Assembly: GCA_964017045.1 (NCBI GenBank)
Contig: OZ024808.1
Span: forward strand, 893,666 to 957,665
DNA length: 64,000 nt
Source of the DNA: Omphiscola glabra
Taxonomy: Eukaryota > Mollusca > Gastropoda > Lymnaeidae
Reading direction: 5' to 3'
The stretch's first letter is position 1; each line of letters opens with the position of its first letter. The notes beneath the pieces are model-generated. The model was not told the origin of the DNA. It saw only the letters and a list, made by a program, of their open reading frames with translations, and made no database searches. Position numbers and translations under genes: made by a program. Below, one piece after another: positions 33,140 through 44,500 of the stretch.

Positions 33140-34005
33140 CAACCCTTAACCAATGCCCCCTCAACCAAGACCAACATTCATATACCATTCATTGCAGCAC
33201 CCCCTAGACCGTGCCCCCTCACCCCAAACCAACATTCATATACCATTCATTCCAGCACCCCCTAGACCGTGCCCCCTCACCACCAAACCAACATTCATAT
33301 ACCATTCATTGCAGCACCCCCTAGACCGTGCCCCCTCACCCCGAACCAACATTCATATACCATTCATTGCAGCACCCCCTAGACCGTGCCCCCTCATCCC
33401 AAACCAACATTCAGAGACCATTCATTGCAGCACCCCCTAGACCGTGCCCCCTCATCCCAAACCAACATTCATATACCATTCATTCCAGCACCCCCTAGAC
33501 CGTGCCCCCTCACCCCGAACCAACATTCATATACCATTCATTGCAGCACCCCTAGACCGTACCCCCTCATCCCAAACCAACATTCATATACCATTCATTG
33601 CAGCACCCCCTAGACCGTGCCCCCTCACCCCAAACCAAAATTCTTATTCCGTCGTTCCAGCACCCACTAGACCGTGCCCCCTCACCCCAAACCAAAATTC
33701 TTATTCCGTTGTTCCAGCACCCCCAAGACCGTGCCCCCTCACCCCAAACCAAAATTCTTATTCCGTCTATTCCAGCACCCCCTAGACCGTGCCCCCTCAC
33801 CCCAAACCAAAATTCTTATTCCGTCTATTCCAGCACCCCCTAGACCGTGCCCCTTCACCCCAAACCAAAATTCTTATTCCGTCTATTCCAGCACCCTCTA
33901 GAACGTGCCCCCTCACCCCAAACCAACATTCTTATTCCGTCTATTCCAGCATCCCCAAGACCGTGCCCCCTCAACCCGAAACCCCAAAACATCTATAGCA
34001 GCACC
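33140..34005. repeat. 58-bp tandem array, about 15 copies
   Basis: Core CCCCTAGACCGTGCCCCCTC then ACCCCAAACCAACATTC. Two subfamilies: left copies end ATATACCATTCATTGCAGCA, right copies (from about 33640) end TTATTCCGTCTATTCCAGCA. Pyrimidine-rich on plus. Confidence 0.95.
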
Positions 34006-34015
34006 TCCTACCCAA

Positions 34016-34285
34016 TGCATCTGACGTCACTACAACTGCCATAATGTGACATAGACATTATCTGACTTCACTACAACCGCCATCATGTGACACATACATT
34101 ATCTGACGTCATTACAACCGCCATCAAGTGACACAGACAGCATCTGACGTCATTACAACCGCCATCATGTGACACAGACATTATCTGACGTCACTACAAC
34201 CGCCATCATGTGACACAGACAGCATGTGACGTCATTGCAACTGCCCTCCTGTTACACAAGACAGCACCTGACGTCACTGCAGTGG
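34016..34285. repeat. 40-bp tandem array of CRE-like sites, about 7 copies
   Basis: Core CTGACGTCATTACAACCGCC then ATCATGTGACACAGACA. Each copy carries TGACGTCA, the palindromic CREB/ATF octamer, at about 40-bp spacing, and most a CATGTGAC E-box-like site. Whether any factor binds is unknown. Confidence 0.93.
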
Positions 34286-34471
34286 GCTAATTAAGCGATA
34301 TAGTTCATACTCAGTGACGCTACCGCCCATGTCAGCCTTGACCTTAACAACGACTTTAGGGCCTTTACTTCATGTTTCTACTTTGAGCCGCAGAAAAAAA
34401 TTCACACATCCAACTCTCAAATTTTCTACTCCGACTCTTGGTCAATACAAAAAAATCTTGTAAATTCCCTA
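34286..34471. other. Unique spacer
   Basis: Nothing recognised. Confidence 0.3.
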
Positions 34472-34590
34472 ACACGACAAGGTCCACACCAGCCCCAGGC
34501 CTCTCCCTCCATAAGATCCTCGCCTTCCCACACGACAAGGTCCACACCAGCCCCAGGCCTCTCCCTCCAGAAGATCCTCGCCTTCCCACC
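34472..34590. repeat. 58-bp tandem duplication
   Basis: Copies start at 34472 and 34530, core CACACCAGCCCCAGGCCTCT, differing by very few bases. Confidence 0.92.
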
Positions 34591-34659
34591 CACAAGCCTT
34601 TAATCAGTCACACATCCCTTCTGGAATAACTTTCCAGCCTCCAGCAAACCCGCCTTGAG

Positions 34660-34780
34660 TGCGTCGGTCTGGTGAGACCTAGGATCGATACACCATTAGG
34701 GCCCACAACTCGATTATGGCATATCTACTGCTTCGACCCGGCTGGCTTCCCTTGTTGGCTTTTTTTTTTTTTTTTTTTCT
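34660..34780 (+). repeat. Possible truncated SINE with T-rich tail
   Basis: GTGCGTCGGTCTGGTGAGAC followed by CTAGGATCGATACACC resembles the anticodon-to-B-box part of a tRNA-derived SINE. It is followed by about 70 bp of body and a T run at 34761-34779. No A box, so the 5' end is lost or the match is chance. Confidence 0.3.
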
Positions 34781-35066
34781 TTAAGAAATGAGGGTGGTGG
34801 GGCTAGGCGGAGGGTGGGAAGGGGGGACAGCACAAATGTGAACTTAATTACAAGCAGTAAGATCCAAACATGACAGCATTTTGGCGGCTTTCAAGCACAG
34901 TCGGGAAATGTACAGAGTTATTTTGTTATAAAAAAATTGAGATTTTGTTGGTTGGTTCTTTGGCTATTTAAGGGGGGGGGGGGGGAATGACCGAAGAGTA
35001 TGTCAAATGTCAACGTCATCTCTTATGTCAATATATTTTCTCTATCTCGTGTTTGTGTGCTACTTC
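34781..35066. other. Unique spacer with G run
   Basis: G runs at 34818-34835 (interrupted) and 34972-34985. Nothing else recognised. Confidence 0.35.
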
Positions 35067-35356
35067 CAGGGACGTCATTTGAGTAGGGCTGGGGGGTGCT
35101 AATGCACCCCCCTGACTATGCAGGTTTTATTTAAATTGATATGTACTGTGGCGCCTTAAGTAATAAGATATGTACTGTGGCGCCCCCAGTAGTAAGATGT
35201 GTACTGTGGCGCCACCAGTAGTAAGATATGTACTGTGACGTCCCCAGTAGTAAGTTATGTACTGTGGCGCCCCCAGTATTAAACAACTTAACAGGCCAAC
35301 CAAGTTTTGGATTTTGCCACACCCTCCCCCTTTTTTATTCCTGAAATGACGCCCCT
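35067..35356. mobile_element. Short TIR element (family A, copy 2) with internal tandem repeat
   Basis: Starts CAGGGACGTCATTT and ends AAATGACGCCCCT. A perfect 9-bp hairpin GGGGGGTGC/GCACCCCCC lies just inside the left end. The right part (TAAACAACTTAACAGG to the end) matches the element at 2901-3169. Between them a 29-bp unit (TGTACTGTGGCGCCCCCAGT) is repeated about 5 times at 35140-35280; the other copy lacks this expansion. Confidence 0.75.
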
Positions 35357-35557
35357 ACTTATAACGCCAATACTTGATATGAAAAGTAAACAAGAAGTTC
35401 TACAAGCTATATAACTTATTATAACACAAATCTACACGTCCAACCAGAGAACCCATAACACAGGAAATGACGCTATACATCGAATCACAGAACAGAGCGC
35501 TTTCAAAAAACAAAATATTTGAAATAATTTCCGAATCAAAAGATTCACTGTTAAAAG

Positions 35558-35727
35558 CAGTGGTTCTCAACCTACCTAACGCCGCGACCCCTTTCATACA
35601 GTTCCTCATGTTGTGGCGACCCCCCAGACACACAATTATCTTCGTTGCTAATTGATAACTGTAGAGTATATGTGTTTTCAGATGGTCTTAGGCGACCCCT
35701 GGGAAAGGGTCGCGCGACCCCCAAATG
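35558..35727 (-). mobile_element. SPIN-like hAT MITE, truncated
   Basis: Starts CAGTGGTTCTCAACC and contains GCCGCGACCCCTTTCATAC, GTTGTGGCGACCCCC, TTTTCAGATGGTCTTAGGCG and GGGTCGCGCGACCCCC in the order expected for the reverse of the element at 26621-26808. The far terminus (about 30 bp with the second TIR) is missing, so it has no readable target duplication. The 30-bp array begins about 25 bp further on. Confidence 0.75.
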
Positions 35728-35751
35728 CCACGCACAATACGTCGCTGTCAT

Positions 35752-36038
35752 AACTATGTTACTGACATCAGATAATGACATGGCAGTGTAACTAAAATCA
35801 GATAAAGACATGGCAGTGTCACTGACATCAGATAATGACATGGCAGTGTCACTCACATCAGATAATGACATGGCAGTGTCACTCACATCAGATAATAACA
35901 TTATAGTGTTACTGAATCAGATAATGACATGGTAGTGTTACTGACATAAGATAATGACACAGTAGTGTTACTGACATAAGATAATGATATAGCAGTGTCA
36001 CTGACATCAGATAATGACACGGTAGTGTTAATGACAAT
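35752..36038. repeat. 30-bp tandem array, about 10 copies
   Basis: Core CAGATAATGACATGGCAGTG plus TCACTGACAT. It lies between the truncated SPIN-like element and the Helitron, which inserted at its right edge. Confidence 0.93.
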
Positions 36039-36040
36039 AA

Positions 36041-37322
36041 TCTATATATATAAAAATGAATGTATGTCTGTATGTATGTATGTTTCATATGCGCTCCCAC
36101 ACCATTCATGCGATTGCGCCAAAACTTTAATTAATTGTTGGCCACCTAACCGGGCATTTAACTGTGTCATTACAACACTTTAAAAGTATTCCGATTTTGG
36201 CCGTTGGCCCCAATATCGTTTTTTTTCTTATATGAGTTTTGTAAAAAATTATTTTCGTCTGTGCTCCTACACCATTTATCGAATACGCTAAAACTTTGGT
36301 GAGTTATTGCAAGCACGCCCAGAAAGGTTTCTAAATTATTAGAACCGTTTTAAAATATTCCTTTTTGAGCCAGGGGCCCCATGTTCGTTTTTTGTTATAT
36401 GCGTTATATAAATATAAGTTCAAACCGTATGCGCTCCTACACCATTCATGCGATTGCAACAAAACTTTGTTGAGTGGTTATCCATAAACTCGCGCATTTT
36501 AATGAGTCATTACAACACTTTGAGCTTTGTAAGAAGTAATATCCGTATGCGCTCCTATACCATTCATCTGAATGCGATACAACTTTAGTAAGATGTTTCT
36601 TTTTTTTTTTTTTTTGAATTTTGTGATATAATAAGTATGTTTCTGGAGTAATACAACAATTCGACAATATTCCGTTTGTGGCCGGGGGCCTTAATTCGTT
36701 TTCCACCCTTATATTATATATATAATTATCGTATGTATTCCTATACCATTCATCCGATTGCGATAAAACTTTGGTGAATTGATATGCGTGAATTGATGTG
36801 TGCAGGCCCGCATTGGGTTTCTAAATAAGTACAACCATTTTACAATATTCCGCTTTGGGCCGGGGGCCTTAAATTCGTTTTTTTTTCCTTATATGAGCTA
36901 TTTAAATATAATGTCAAACAGAGCTATTGCATAGGTGGGTAGAAATAAATTAAATATTAACTGTGGCATTTAATTTTGTATATGTGACTTAATAAATAGG
37001 TTTCTGAATTAGTACAAATATTTCACAATAATCCTTTTGGGGCCGGGGCCCTAAATTTGTTTATATGTAATAAATGAGCCATATAAATATAATTTCAAAC
37101 AAAGCAATTGCATGGAAAAGGGGGGGGGGGATCAATCGCTAGAAGTTTGGGGACTAAACTGCATGTGGTAGGCTCCCGCTTGGAAAAACCTTTTAATTAA
37201 TTCGAATACGCACGAGACCTAAAAGAAATTTGAATATTAAAAGTACTTACAAAAAACATTATTAAAACACAAACACTTTATTTCGATGAGTGGCATTGCA
37301 ACGCATGCCGGGTACTCGCTAG
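36041..37322 (+). mobile_element. Non-autonomous Helitron-like element with internal repeats (1282 bp)
   Basis: Starts TCTATATATATAAAAATGAA after an A and ends ATGCCGGGTACTCGCTAG before a T, matching Helitron ends and the AT target. Inside are about five diverged ~170-200-bp units, each with a TATGCGCTCCTACACCATTC head, CAAAACTTT, and a GGGCCGGGGGCC-T-run-TATATGAG end, then a unique 3' part. No Rep/helicase coding. The same motif occurs in the smaller element at 4161-4852. Confidence 0.8.
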
Positions 37323-37899
37323 TCTTTAAATAAATGAAGAATAAATTATTGCTTTTCTTAATGAATGTAATATTAGTTCACAAACTTAAGTAAAAATGTA
37401 TCTGATAAGTAAAAACTAACATCAAAACTAACAATTCTTTGAATGTATGTGATAAGTCTACACATAAAAACTAACATTTCTATTCCACTCAAGTCAAAAC
37501 CAACCCATAGGCCAGATTCAACATTGTTAGTTGTTATTTTTTGTGGTTTTTCATTATGCTGAACTAAAACTCCTTGCAAGTGGTTGACAGATGACTCTTG
37601 GGCTGACAGATGACCTTTGGGCTGACAGATGACTCTTGTTATTAGATCTCAGGCCAACTAAACATTAATTTATAACCAGGCTGAACACACTCATGGAATC
37701 CCTCTCAACATAGTGGACAATCACATTGAATAGAGACACACTTATGTTGTAAGACTAAATGAAGAATGGTTTTCTTGAGACCAGTTATTTAACACTGAAC
37801 AATGCCAGACATGTTTCTTGTGTCCCAACATCTGAAACACATCAGCATGGTGAACAAACCCTTTATCAGTGGCCACATTCTTTGGAACAATTATTTTAG
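37323..37899. other. Unique stretch with a 20-bp triplicate
   Basis: Mostly unremarkable. Three copies of GACAGATGACTCTTGGGCT at 37586-37638. No gene recognised. Confidence 0.5.
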
Positions 37900-38220
37900 G
37901 TCATGGGGACACTTCCTTCCTTGACAGGACACTTCCTTCATTGACAGGACACTTCCTTCCTTGACAGGACACTTCCTTCCTTGACAGGACACTTCCTTTC
38001 TTGACAGGACACTTCCTTCCTTGACAGGACACTTCCTTCCTTGACAGGACACTTCCTTCCTTGACAGGACACTTCCTTCCTTGACAGGACACTTCCTTCC
38101 TTGACAGGACATAAGTTCTTATAGACAATATGGACACTTCCTTCCTTGACAGGACATAAGTTCTTATAGACAATATGGACACTTCCTTCCTTGACAGGAC
38201 ATAAGTTCTTATAGACAGTG
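37900..38220. repeat. 20-bp array passing into a ~57-bp composite
   Basis: About ten copies of TTGACAGGACACTTCCTTCC, followed by three longer composite units in which ATAAGTTCTTATAGACA plus ATATGG is inserted. The composite is a second-level repeat derived from the first. Confidence 0.94.
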
Positions 38221-38268
38221 ATTTCAGATAAATTAATAAAATTTCTTCCAGTCCTAAAAAACTCACTT

Positions 38269-38350
38269 CATTTTATTATCATGTATGCAGTCCTCATCAT
38301 AGGACAGAACATTTTATTATCCTGTATGCAGTCCTCATCCTAGGACAAGA
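38269..38350. repeat. 41-bp tandem duplication
   Basis: Two copies of CATTTTATTATC, TGTATGCAGTCCTCATC and TAGGACA. Confidence 0.88.
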
Positions 38351-38464
38351 CATTTGACATCTGTATTGTCAAAAATACCTAAATTGTCACACTAATGACA
38401 AATATTTACAATAGATCTACCTGGTAAATGATCAATTAATCACATTTACTAAGTTAAAATTACC

Positions 38465-39233
38465 CCTTTCTTAGAAATAATACCAGTGCTGACAGATGAC
38501 TTAGAAATAATACCAGTGCTGACAGATGACTTAGATGACTTAGAAATAATACCAGTGCTGACAGATGACTTAGATGACTTAGAAATAATACCAGTGCTGA
38601 CAGATTCCTGAGAAATAATACCAATGCTGTGAGATGACTTAGAAATAATACCAGTGCTGACAGATGACTTTGATGACTTGGAAATAATACCAGTGCTGAC
38701 AGATAACTTAGATGACTTGGAAATAATACCAGTGTTGACAGATGACTTAGATGACTTGAAAATAATACCAGTGGTGACAGATGACTTAGAAATAATACCA
38801 GTGGTGACAGATGACTTAGAAATAATACCAGTGGTGACAGATGACTAAGAAATAATACCAGTGGTGACAGATGACTTAGAAATAATACAAATGCTGACAG
38901 ATGACTTAGAAATAATACAAATGCTGACAGATGACTTAGAAATAATACAAATGCTGACAGATGACTTAGAAATAATACAAATGCTGACAGATGACTTAGA
39001 AATAATACAAATGCTGACAGATGACTTAGAAATAATACAAATGCTGACAGATGACTTAGAAATAATACCATTGCTGACAGATGACTTAGAAATAATACCA
39101 TTGCTGACAGATGACTTAGAAATAATACCATTGCTGACAGATGACTTAGAAATAATACCATTGCTGACAGATGACTTAGAAATAATACCATTGCTGACAG
39201 ATGACTTAGAAATAATACCATTGCTGACAGACA
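38465..39233. repeat. 30-bp array, about 25 copies
   Basis: Core GACAGATGACTTAGAAATAA plus TACCAGTGCT. Left copies (38465-38760) are irregular, with extra GATGACTTA segments. Right copies fall into ordered blocks (CCAGTGGTG, then CAAATGCTG x6, then CCATTGCTG x6). The 253-codon minus frame of VLFLSHLSA repeats is an artefact. Confidence 0.95.
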
Positions 39234-39289
39234 AAGTAAAGAAAACAGTTATATGATTATTATTGTTTCATTTGATTAAATTTCAAATA

Positions 39290-39385
39290 TTAGTAAGCCA
39301 TATTATGTGCTATGTAAATAGTCCTGCCATAGTATGTGCTATGTAAATAGTCCTGCCATAGTATGTGCTATGTAAATAGTCATTA
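39290..39385. repeat. About 30-bp tandem repeat, 3 copies
   Basis: Core AGTATGTGCTATGTAAATAG plus TCCTGCCAT. Confidence 0.9.
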
Positions 39386-39448
39386 GCCTAAATATTGAGT
39401 TCAAAAGAATTTATAATGTGGGTAAGACTTTCTGTTAAAACTGATACT

Positions 39449-39724
39449 CTTGACCACTAATATCTTGTTTATTATAAAGTTCTTGACCACTAAAATCTTG
39501 TTTATTATAAAGTTTTTGACCACTAATATCTTGTTTATTATAAAGTTTTTGACCACTAATATCATGTTTATTATAAAGTTTTTGACCACTAATATCTTGT
39601 TTATTATAAAGTTTTTGACCACTAATATCTTGTTTATTATAAAGTTCTTGACCACTAATATCTTGTTTATTATAAAGTTCTTGACCACTAATATATTGTT
39701 TAATATAAAGTTTTTGACCACTAA
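39449..39724. repeat. 33-bp tandem array, about 8 copies
   Basis: Core GACCACTAATATCTTGTTTA plus TTATAAAGTTTTT. 33 bp keeps both strands open as 11-residue periods; not coding. Confidence 0.94.
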
Positions 39725-40484
39725 TGTACTGCACAAAGTACTCTACCATATGTAATGCAAGCACAAAATACTCTACCACATGCTGTCTAAGTGCTAAGTA
39801 CTCTACCACATGTAGTGAAGTCACAAAATACTCTACCACATGTTGTCTAGGCACAAAATTCTCTACCACATGTTGTCAAGGCACAAATTACTCTACCACA
39901 TTTGTCTAGGCACAAAGAACTCTATGACATGTCTAGGCATAAAGAACTCTACCACATATCTAGGCACAAAGTACTCTACCACATGTTGTCTAGGCACAAA
40001 GTACTCTACCACATGTTGTCTAGGCACAAAGTACTCTACCACATGTTGTCTAGGCACAAAGTACTCTACCACACATTGAGGCACAAAGTACTCTAGCACA
40101 CGTTGAGGCACAAAGTACTCTACCATACATTGAGGCACAAAGTACTCTACCATACATTGAGGCACAACATACTTTACCACAATTGAGGCACAACAAACTC
40201 TACCACACATTAAGGCACAAAGTACTCTACCACACATTGAGGCACAACAAACTCTACCACACATTAAGGCACAAAGTACTCTACCACACATTGAGGCACA
40301 AAGTACTCTACCACACATTGAGGCACAAAGCACTCTACCACACATTGAGGCACACAGTACTCTACCACATGTCTAGGCACAAAGTACTCTACTAGGCACA
40401 AAGTACTGTAATAGGCACAAAGTACTCTACTAGGCACAAAGTACTCTAGTAGGCACAAAGTACTCTACTAGGCACAAAGTACTA
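39725..40484. repeat. 26-30-bp array, about 26 copies, several subfamilies
   Basis: Core AGGCACAAAGTACTCTACCA followed by CATGTTGTCT, CACATTG or nothing. Left copies are irregular, the centre has a clean 30-bp period, then a 27-bp period, and the end is shortened units of about 19 bp. It abuts the 33-bp array without spacer. Confidence 0.94.
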
Positions 40485-40828
40485 AGGCATATAACAATCG
40501 TACACTTAATGTAAATTAGGTCCAGAATGTTAATTTAGTTTGAACCCATTTGTTGGTAAATTTCTATAGATAGACTGGCAGACGTGAAAACAGCATCATC
40601 GTCTAATTGTTTGAGGGAACCATTGCAAGCACCATTGCAAGCTCTAAGTCTGTGAGTCTATAAGTTATAAGAATAATTATATGAAGATTACAGTTAGGCT
40701 CCAAGTCTCTGCTCGCTCTTAAAAGCTGTATATAACATTGTACAGTTTTGTTTGAAAGAGGTGTATAAACGTATGGCACAGCAGTGTGTTCACGTAAGCC
40801 GTGTATACAATTGTTCAATAGCAGTAGC
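40485..40828. other. Unique stretch
   Basis: Nothing recognised. Confidence 0.35.
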
Positions 40829-41250
40829 ATTTTAAAAGTACCATCTACATATCAGTATAGTACCATTTTAAAAGTACCATCTGCATATCAGTATGGTACC
40901 GTCTTAAAAGTACCATCTGCATATCAGTATAGTACCGTTTTAAAAGTACCATCTACATATCAGTATGGTACCGTCTTAAAAGTACCATCTACATATCAGT
41001 CTGGTGCCGTTTTAAAAGGACCATCTACATATCAGTCTGGTGCCGTTTTAAAAATACCATCTACATATCAGTATGTCGTCTTAAAAGTACCATCTACATA
41101 TCAGTATGATACCGTCTTAAAAGTACCATCTACATATCAGTATGATACCGTCTTAAAAGTACCATCTACATATCAGTATGATACCGTCTTAAAAGTACCA
41201 TCTACATATCAGTATAGTATGGTACCGTTTTAAAAGTACCATCTACATAT
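40829..41250. repeat. 36-bp array, about 12 copies
   Basis: Core AGTACCATCTACATATCAGT then ATGGTACCGTTTTAAA. One unit has lost 6 bp, in frame. Confidence 0.95.
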
Positions 41251-41389
41251 CAATTGTTACAGCTTGAATGTAACCGTATATGTTACTTAGGGTTCAAAAT
41301 ATCACAATCCTGTCATCTACCGACCCAGAAACAAACAAAATGTCTTCACTATTCCCAGTAGAAATATATTCACTAATGAATCTGATGTT

Positions 41390-41582
41390 ATGATACATGT
41401 TATGATACATGTTATGATACATCGTATGATGTTGTGAAGAGTTCAAGAGAGTATCTGAGCTTAAAATATAGGTATGACGCATGTTATGACACATTTTATG
41501 ACACATGTTATTACACGCTAAGACATGTTGTGACAATTTGTGACACATGATATGACACATGCTATGACACATGTTATGACAC
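41390..41582. repeat. 12-bp short repeat in two blocks
   Basis: GATACATGTTAT at 41390-41425 and GACACATGTTAT-like units at 41472-41582, separated by a unique piece. Confidence 0.82.
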
Positions 41583-41589
41583 CACCTTT

Positions 41590-44500
41590 GTACTCTTGAT
41601 ATTCTCCCCACCTACTCGTGATATTCTCCCCACCTACACGTGATATTCACCCCACCTACTCGTGATATTCTCCCCACCTACTCGTGATATTCTCCCCACC
41701 TACTCGTGATATTCTCCCCCACCTACACGTGATATTCACCCCACCTACTCATGATATTCTCCCCACCTACTCGTGATATTCTCCCCACCTACTCGTGATA
41801 TTCTCCCCACCTACTCTTGATATTCTCCCCACCTACTCGTGATATTCTCCCCACCTACTCTTTATATTCTCCCCACCTACTCGTGATATTCTCCCCACCT
41901 ACTCGTGATATTCTCCCCACCTACTCTTGATATTCTCCCAATTTACTCTTCATATTCTCCCAATCTACTCGTGATATTCTCCCCACCTAATCGTGATATT
42001 CACCCCACCTACTCGAGATATTCTCCCCACCTACTCGTGATATTCTCCCCACCTACTCGTGATATTCTCCCCATCTACTCGTGATATTCTCCCCACCTAC
42101 TCGTGATATTCTCCCCACCTACTCGTGATATTCTCCCCACCTACTCTTGATATTCTCCCAATCTACTCTTGATATTCTCCCCAGCTACTCTTGATATTCT
42201 CCCCACCTACTCGTGATATTCTCCCCACCTACTCTTGAAATTCTCCCAATCTACTCGTGATATTCTCCCCACCTACTCGTGATATTCTCCCCACCTACTC
42301 GTGATATTCACCCCACCTACTCGCGATATTCTCACCACCTATTCGTGATATTCTCCCCACCTACTCGTGATATTCTCCCCATCTACTCTTGATATTCTCC
42401 CCACTTACTCGTGATATTCTCCCCACCTACTCGTGATATTCTCCCCACCTACTCTTGATATTCTCCCAATCTACTCTTGATATTCTCCCAATCTACTCTT
42501 CATATTCTCCCAATCTACTCGTGATATTTTCTCCACCTACTCGTGATATTCTCCCCACCTACACGTGATATTCACCCCACCTACTCGTGATATTCTCCCC
42601 ACCTACTCGTGATATTCTCCCCACCTACTCGTGATATTCTCCCCCACCTACACGTGATATTCACCCCACCTACTCATGATATTCTCCCCACCTACTCGTG
42701 ATATTCTCCCCACCTACTCGTGATATTCTCCCCACCTACTCTTGATATTCTCCCCACCTACTCGTGATATTCTCCCCACCTACTCTTTATATTCTCCCCA
42801 CCTACTCGTGATATTCTCCCCACCTACTCGTGATATTCTCCCCACCTACTCTTGATATTCTCCCAATTTACTCTTCATATTCTCCCAATCTACTCGTGAT
42901 ATTCTCCCCACCTAATCGTGATATTCACCCCACCTACCGCGATATTCTCACCACCTATTCGTGATATTCTCCCCACCTACTCGTGATATTCTCCCCATCT
43001 ACTCTTGATATTCTCCCCACTTACTCGTGATATTCTCCCCACCTACTCGTGATATTCTCCCCACCTACTCTTGATATTCTCCCAATCTACTCTTGATATT
43101 CTCCCAATCTACTCTTCATATTCTCCCAATCTACTCGTGATATTTTCTCCACCTACTCGTGATATTCTCCCCACCTACACGTGATATTCACCCCACCTAC
43201 TCGTGATATTCTCCCCACCTACTCGTGATATTCTCCCCACCTACTCGTGATATTCTCCCCCACCTACACGTGATATTCACCCCACCTACTCATGATATTC
43301 TCCCCACCTACTCGTGATATTCTCCCCACCTACTCGTGATATTCTCCCCACCTACTCTTGATATTCTCCCCACCTACTCGTGATATTCTCCCCACCTACT
43401 CTTTATATTCTCCCCACCTACTCGTGATATTCTCCCCACCTACTCGTGATATTCTCCCCACCTACTCTTGATATTCTCCCAATTTACTCTTCATATTCTC
43501 CCAATCTACTCGTGATATTCTCCCCACCTAATCGTGATATTCACCCCACCTACTCGAGATATTCTCCCCACCTACTCGTGATATTCTCCCCACCTACTCG
43601 TGATATTCTCCCCATCTACTCGTGATATTCTCCCCACCTACTCGTGATATTCTCCCCACCTACTCGTGATATTCTCCCCACCTACTCTTGATATTCTCCC
43701 AATCTACTCTTGATATTCTCCCCAGCTACTCTTGATATTCTCCCCACCTACTCGTGATATTCTCCCCACCTACTCTTGAAATTCTCCCAATCTACTCGTG
43801 ATATTCTCCCCACCTACTCGTGATATTCTCCCCACCTACTCGTGATATTCACCCCACCTACTCGCGATATTCTCACCACCTATTCGTGATATTCTCCCCA
43901 CCTACTCGTGATATTCTCCCCATCTACTCTTGATATTCTCCCCACTTACTCGTGATATTCTCCCCACCTACTCGTGATATTCTCCCCACCTACTCTTGAT
44001 ATTCTCCCAATCTACTCTTGATATTCTCCCAATCTACTCTTCATATTCTCCCAATCTACTCGTGATATTTTCTCCACCTACTCGTGATATTCTCCCTACC
44101 TACTCTTGATATTCTCCCAATCTATTCGTGATATTCTCCCCACCTACTCTTGATATTCTCCCAATCTACTCGTGATATTCTCCCCACCTACTCTTGATAT
44201 TCTCCCCACCTACTCGTGATATTCTCCCCTCCTACTCGTGATATTCTCCCCATCTACTCTTGATATTCTCCCAATCTACTCGTGATATTCTCCCCACCTA
44301 CTCTTGATATTCTCCCCACCTACTCTTGATATTCTACCCACCTACTCGTGATATTCTCCCCACCTACTCGTGATATTCTCCCCTCCTACTCGTGATATTC
44401 TCCCCACCTACTCTTGATATTCTCCCAACCTACTCTTGATATTCTCCCAACCTACTCTTGATATTCTCCCAACCTACTCTTGATATTCTCCCCACCTACT

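Noticed and set aside
33140..34285. Possible CRISPR-like arrays (58-bp and 40-bp periods)
   Set aside because: There are no unique spacers; whole units repeat, and the context is eukaryotic.
38460..39221. 253-codon hydrophobic minus frame resembling a membrane protein
   Set aside because: A 10-residue period (VLFLSHLSAM) from the 30-bp repeat; the plus strand is equally open.
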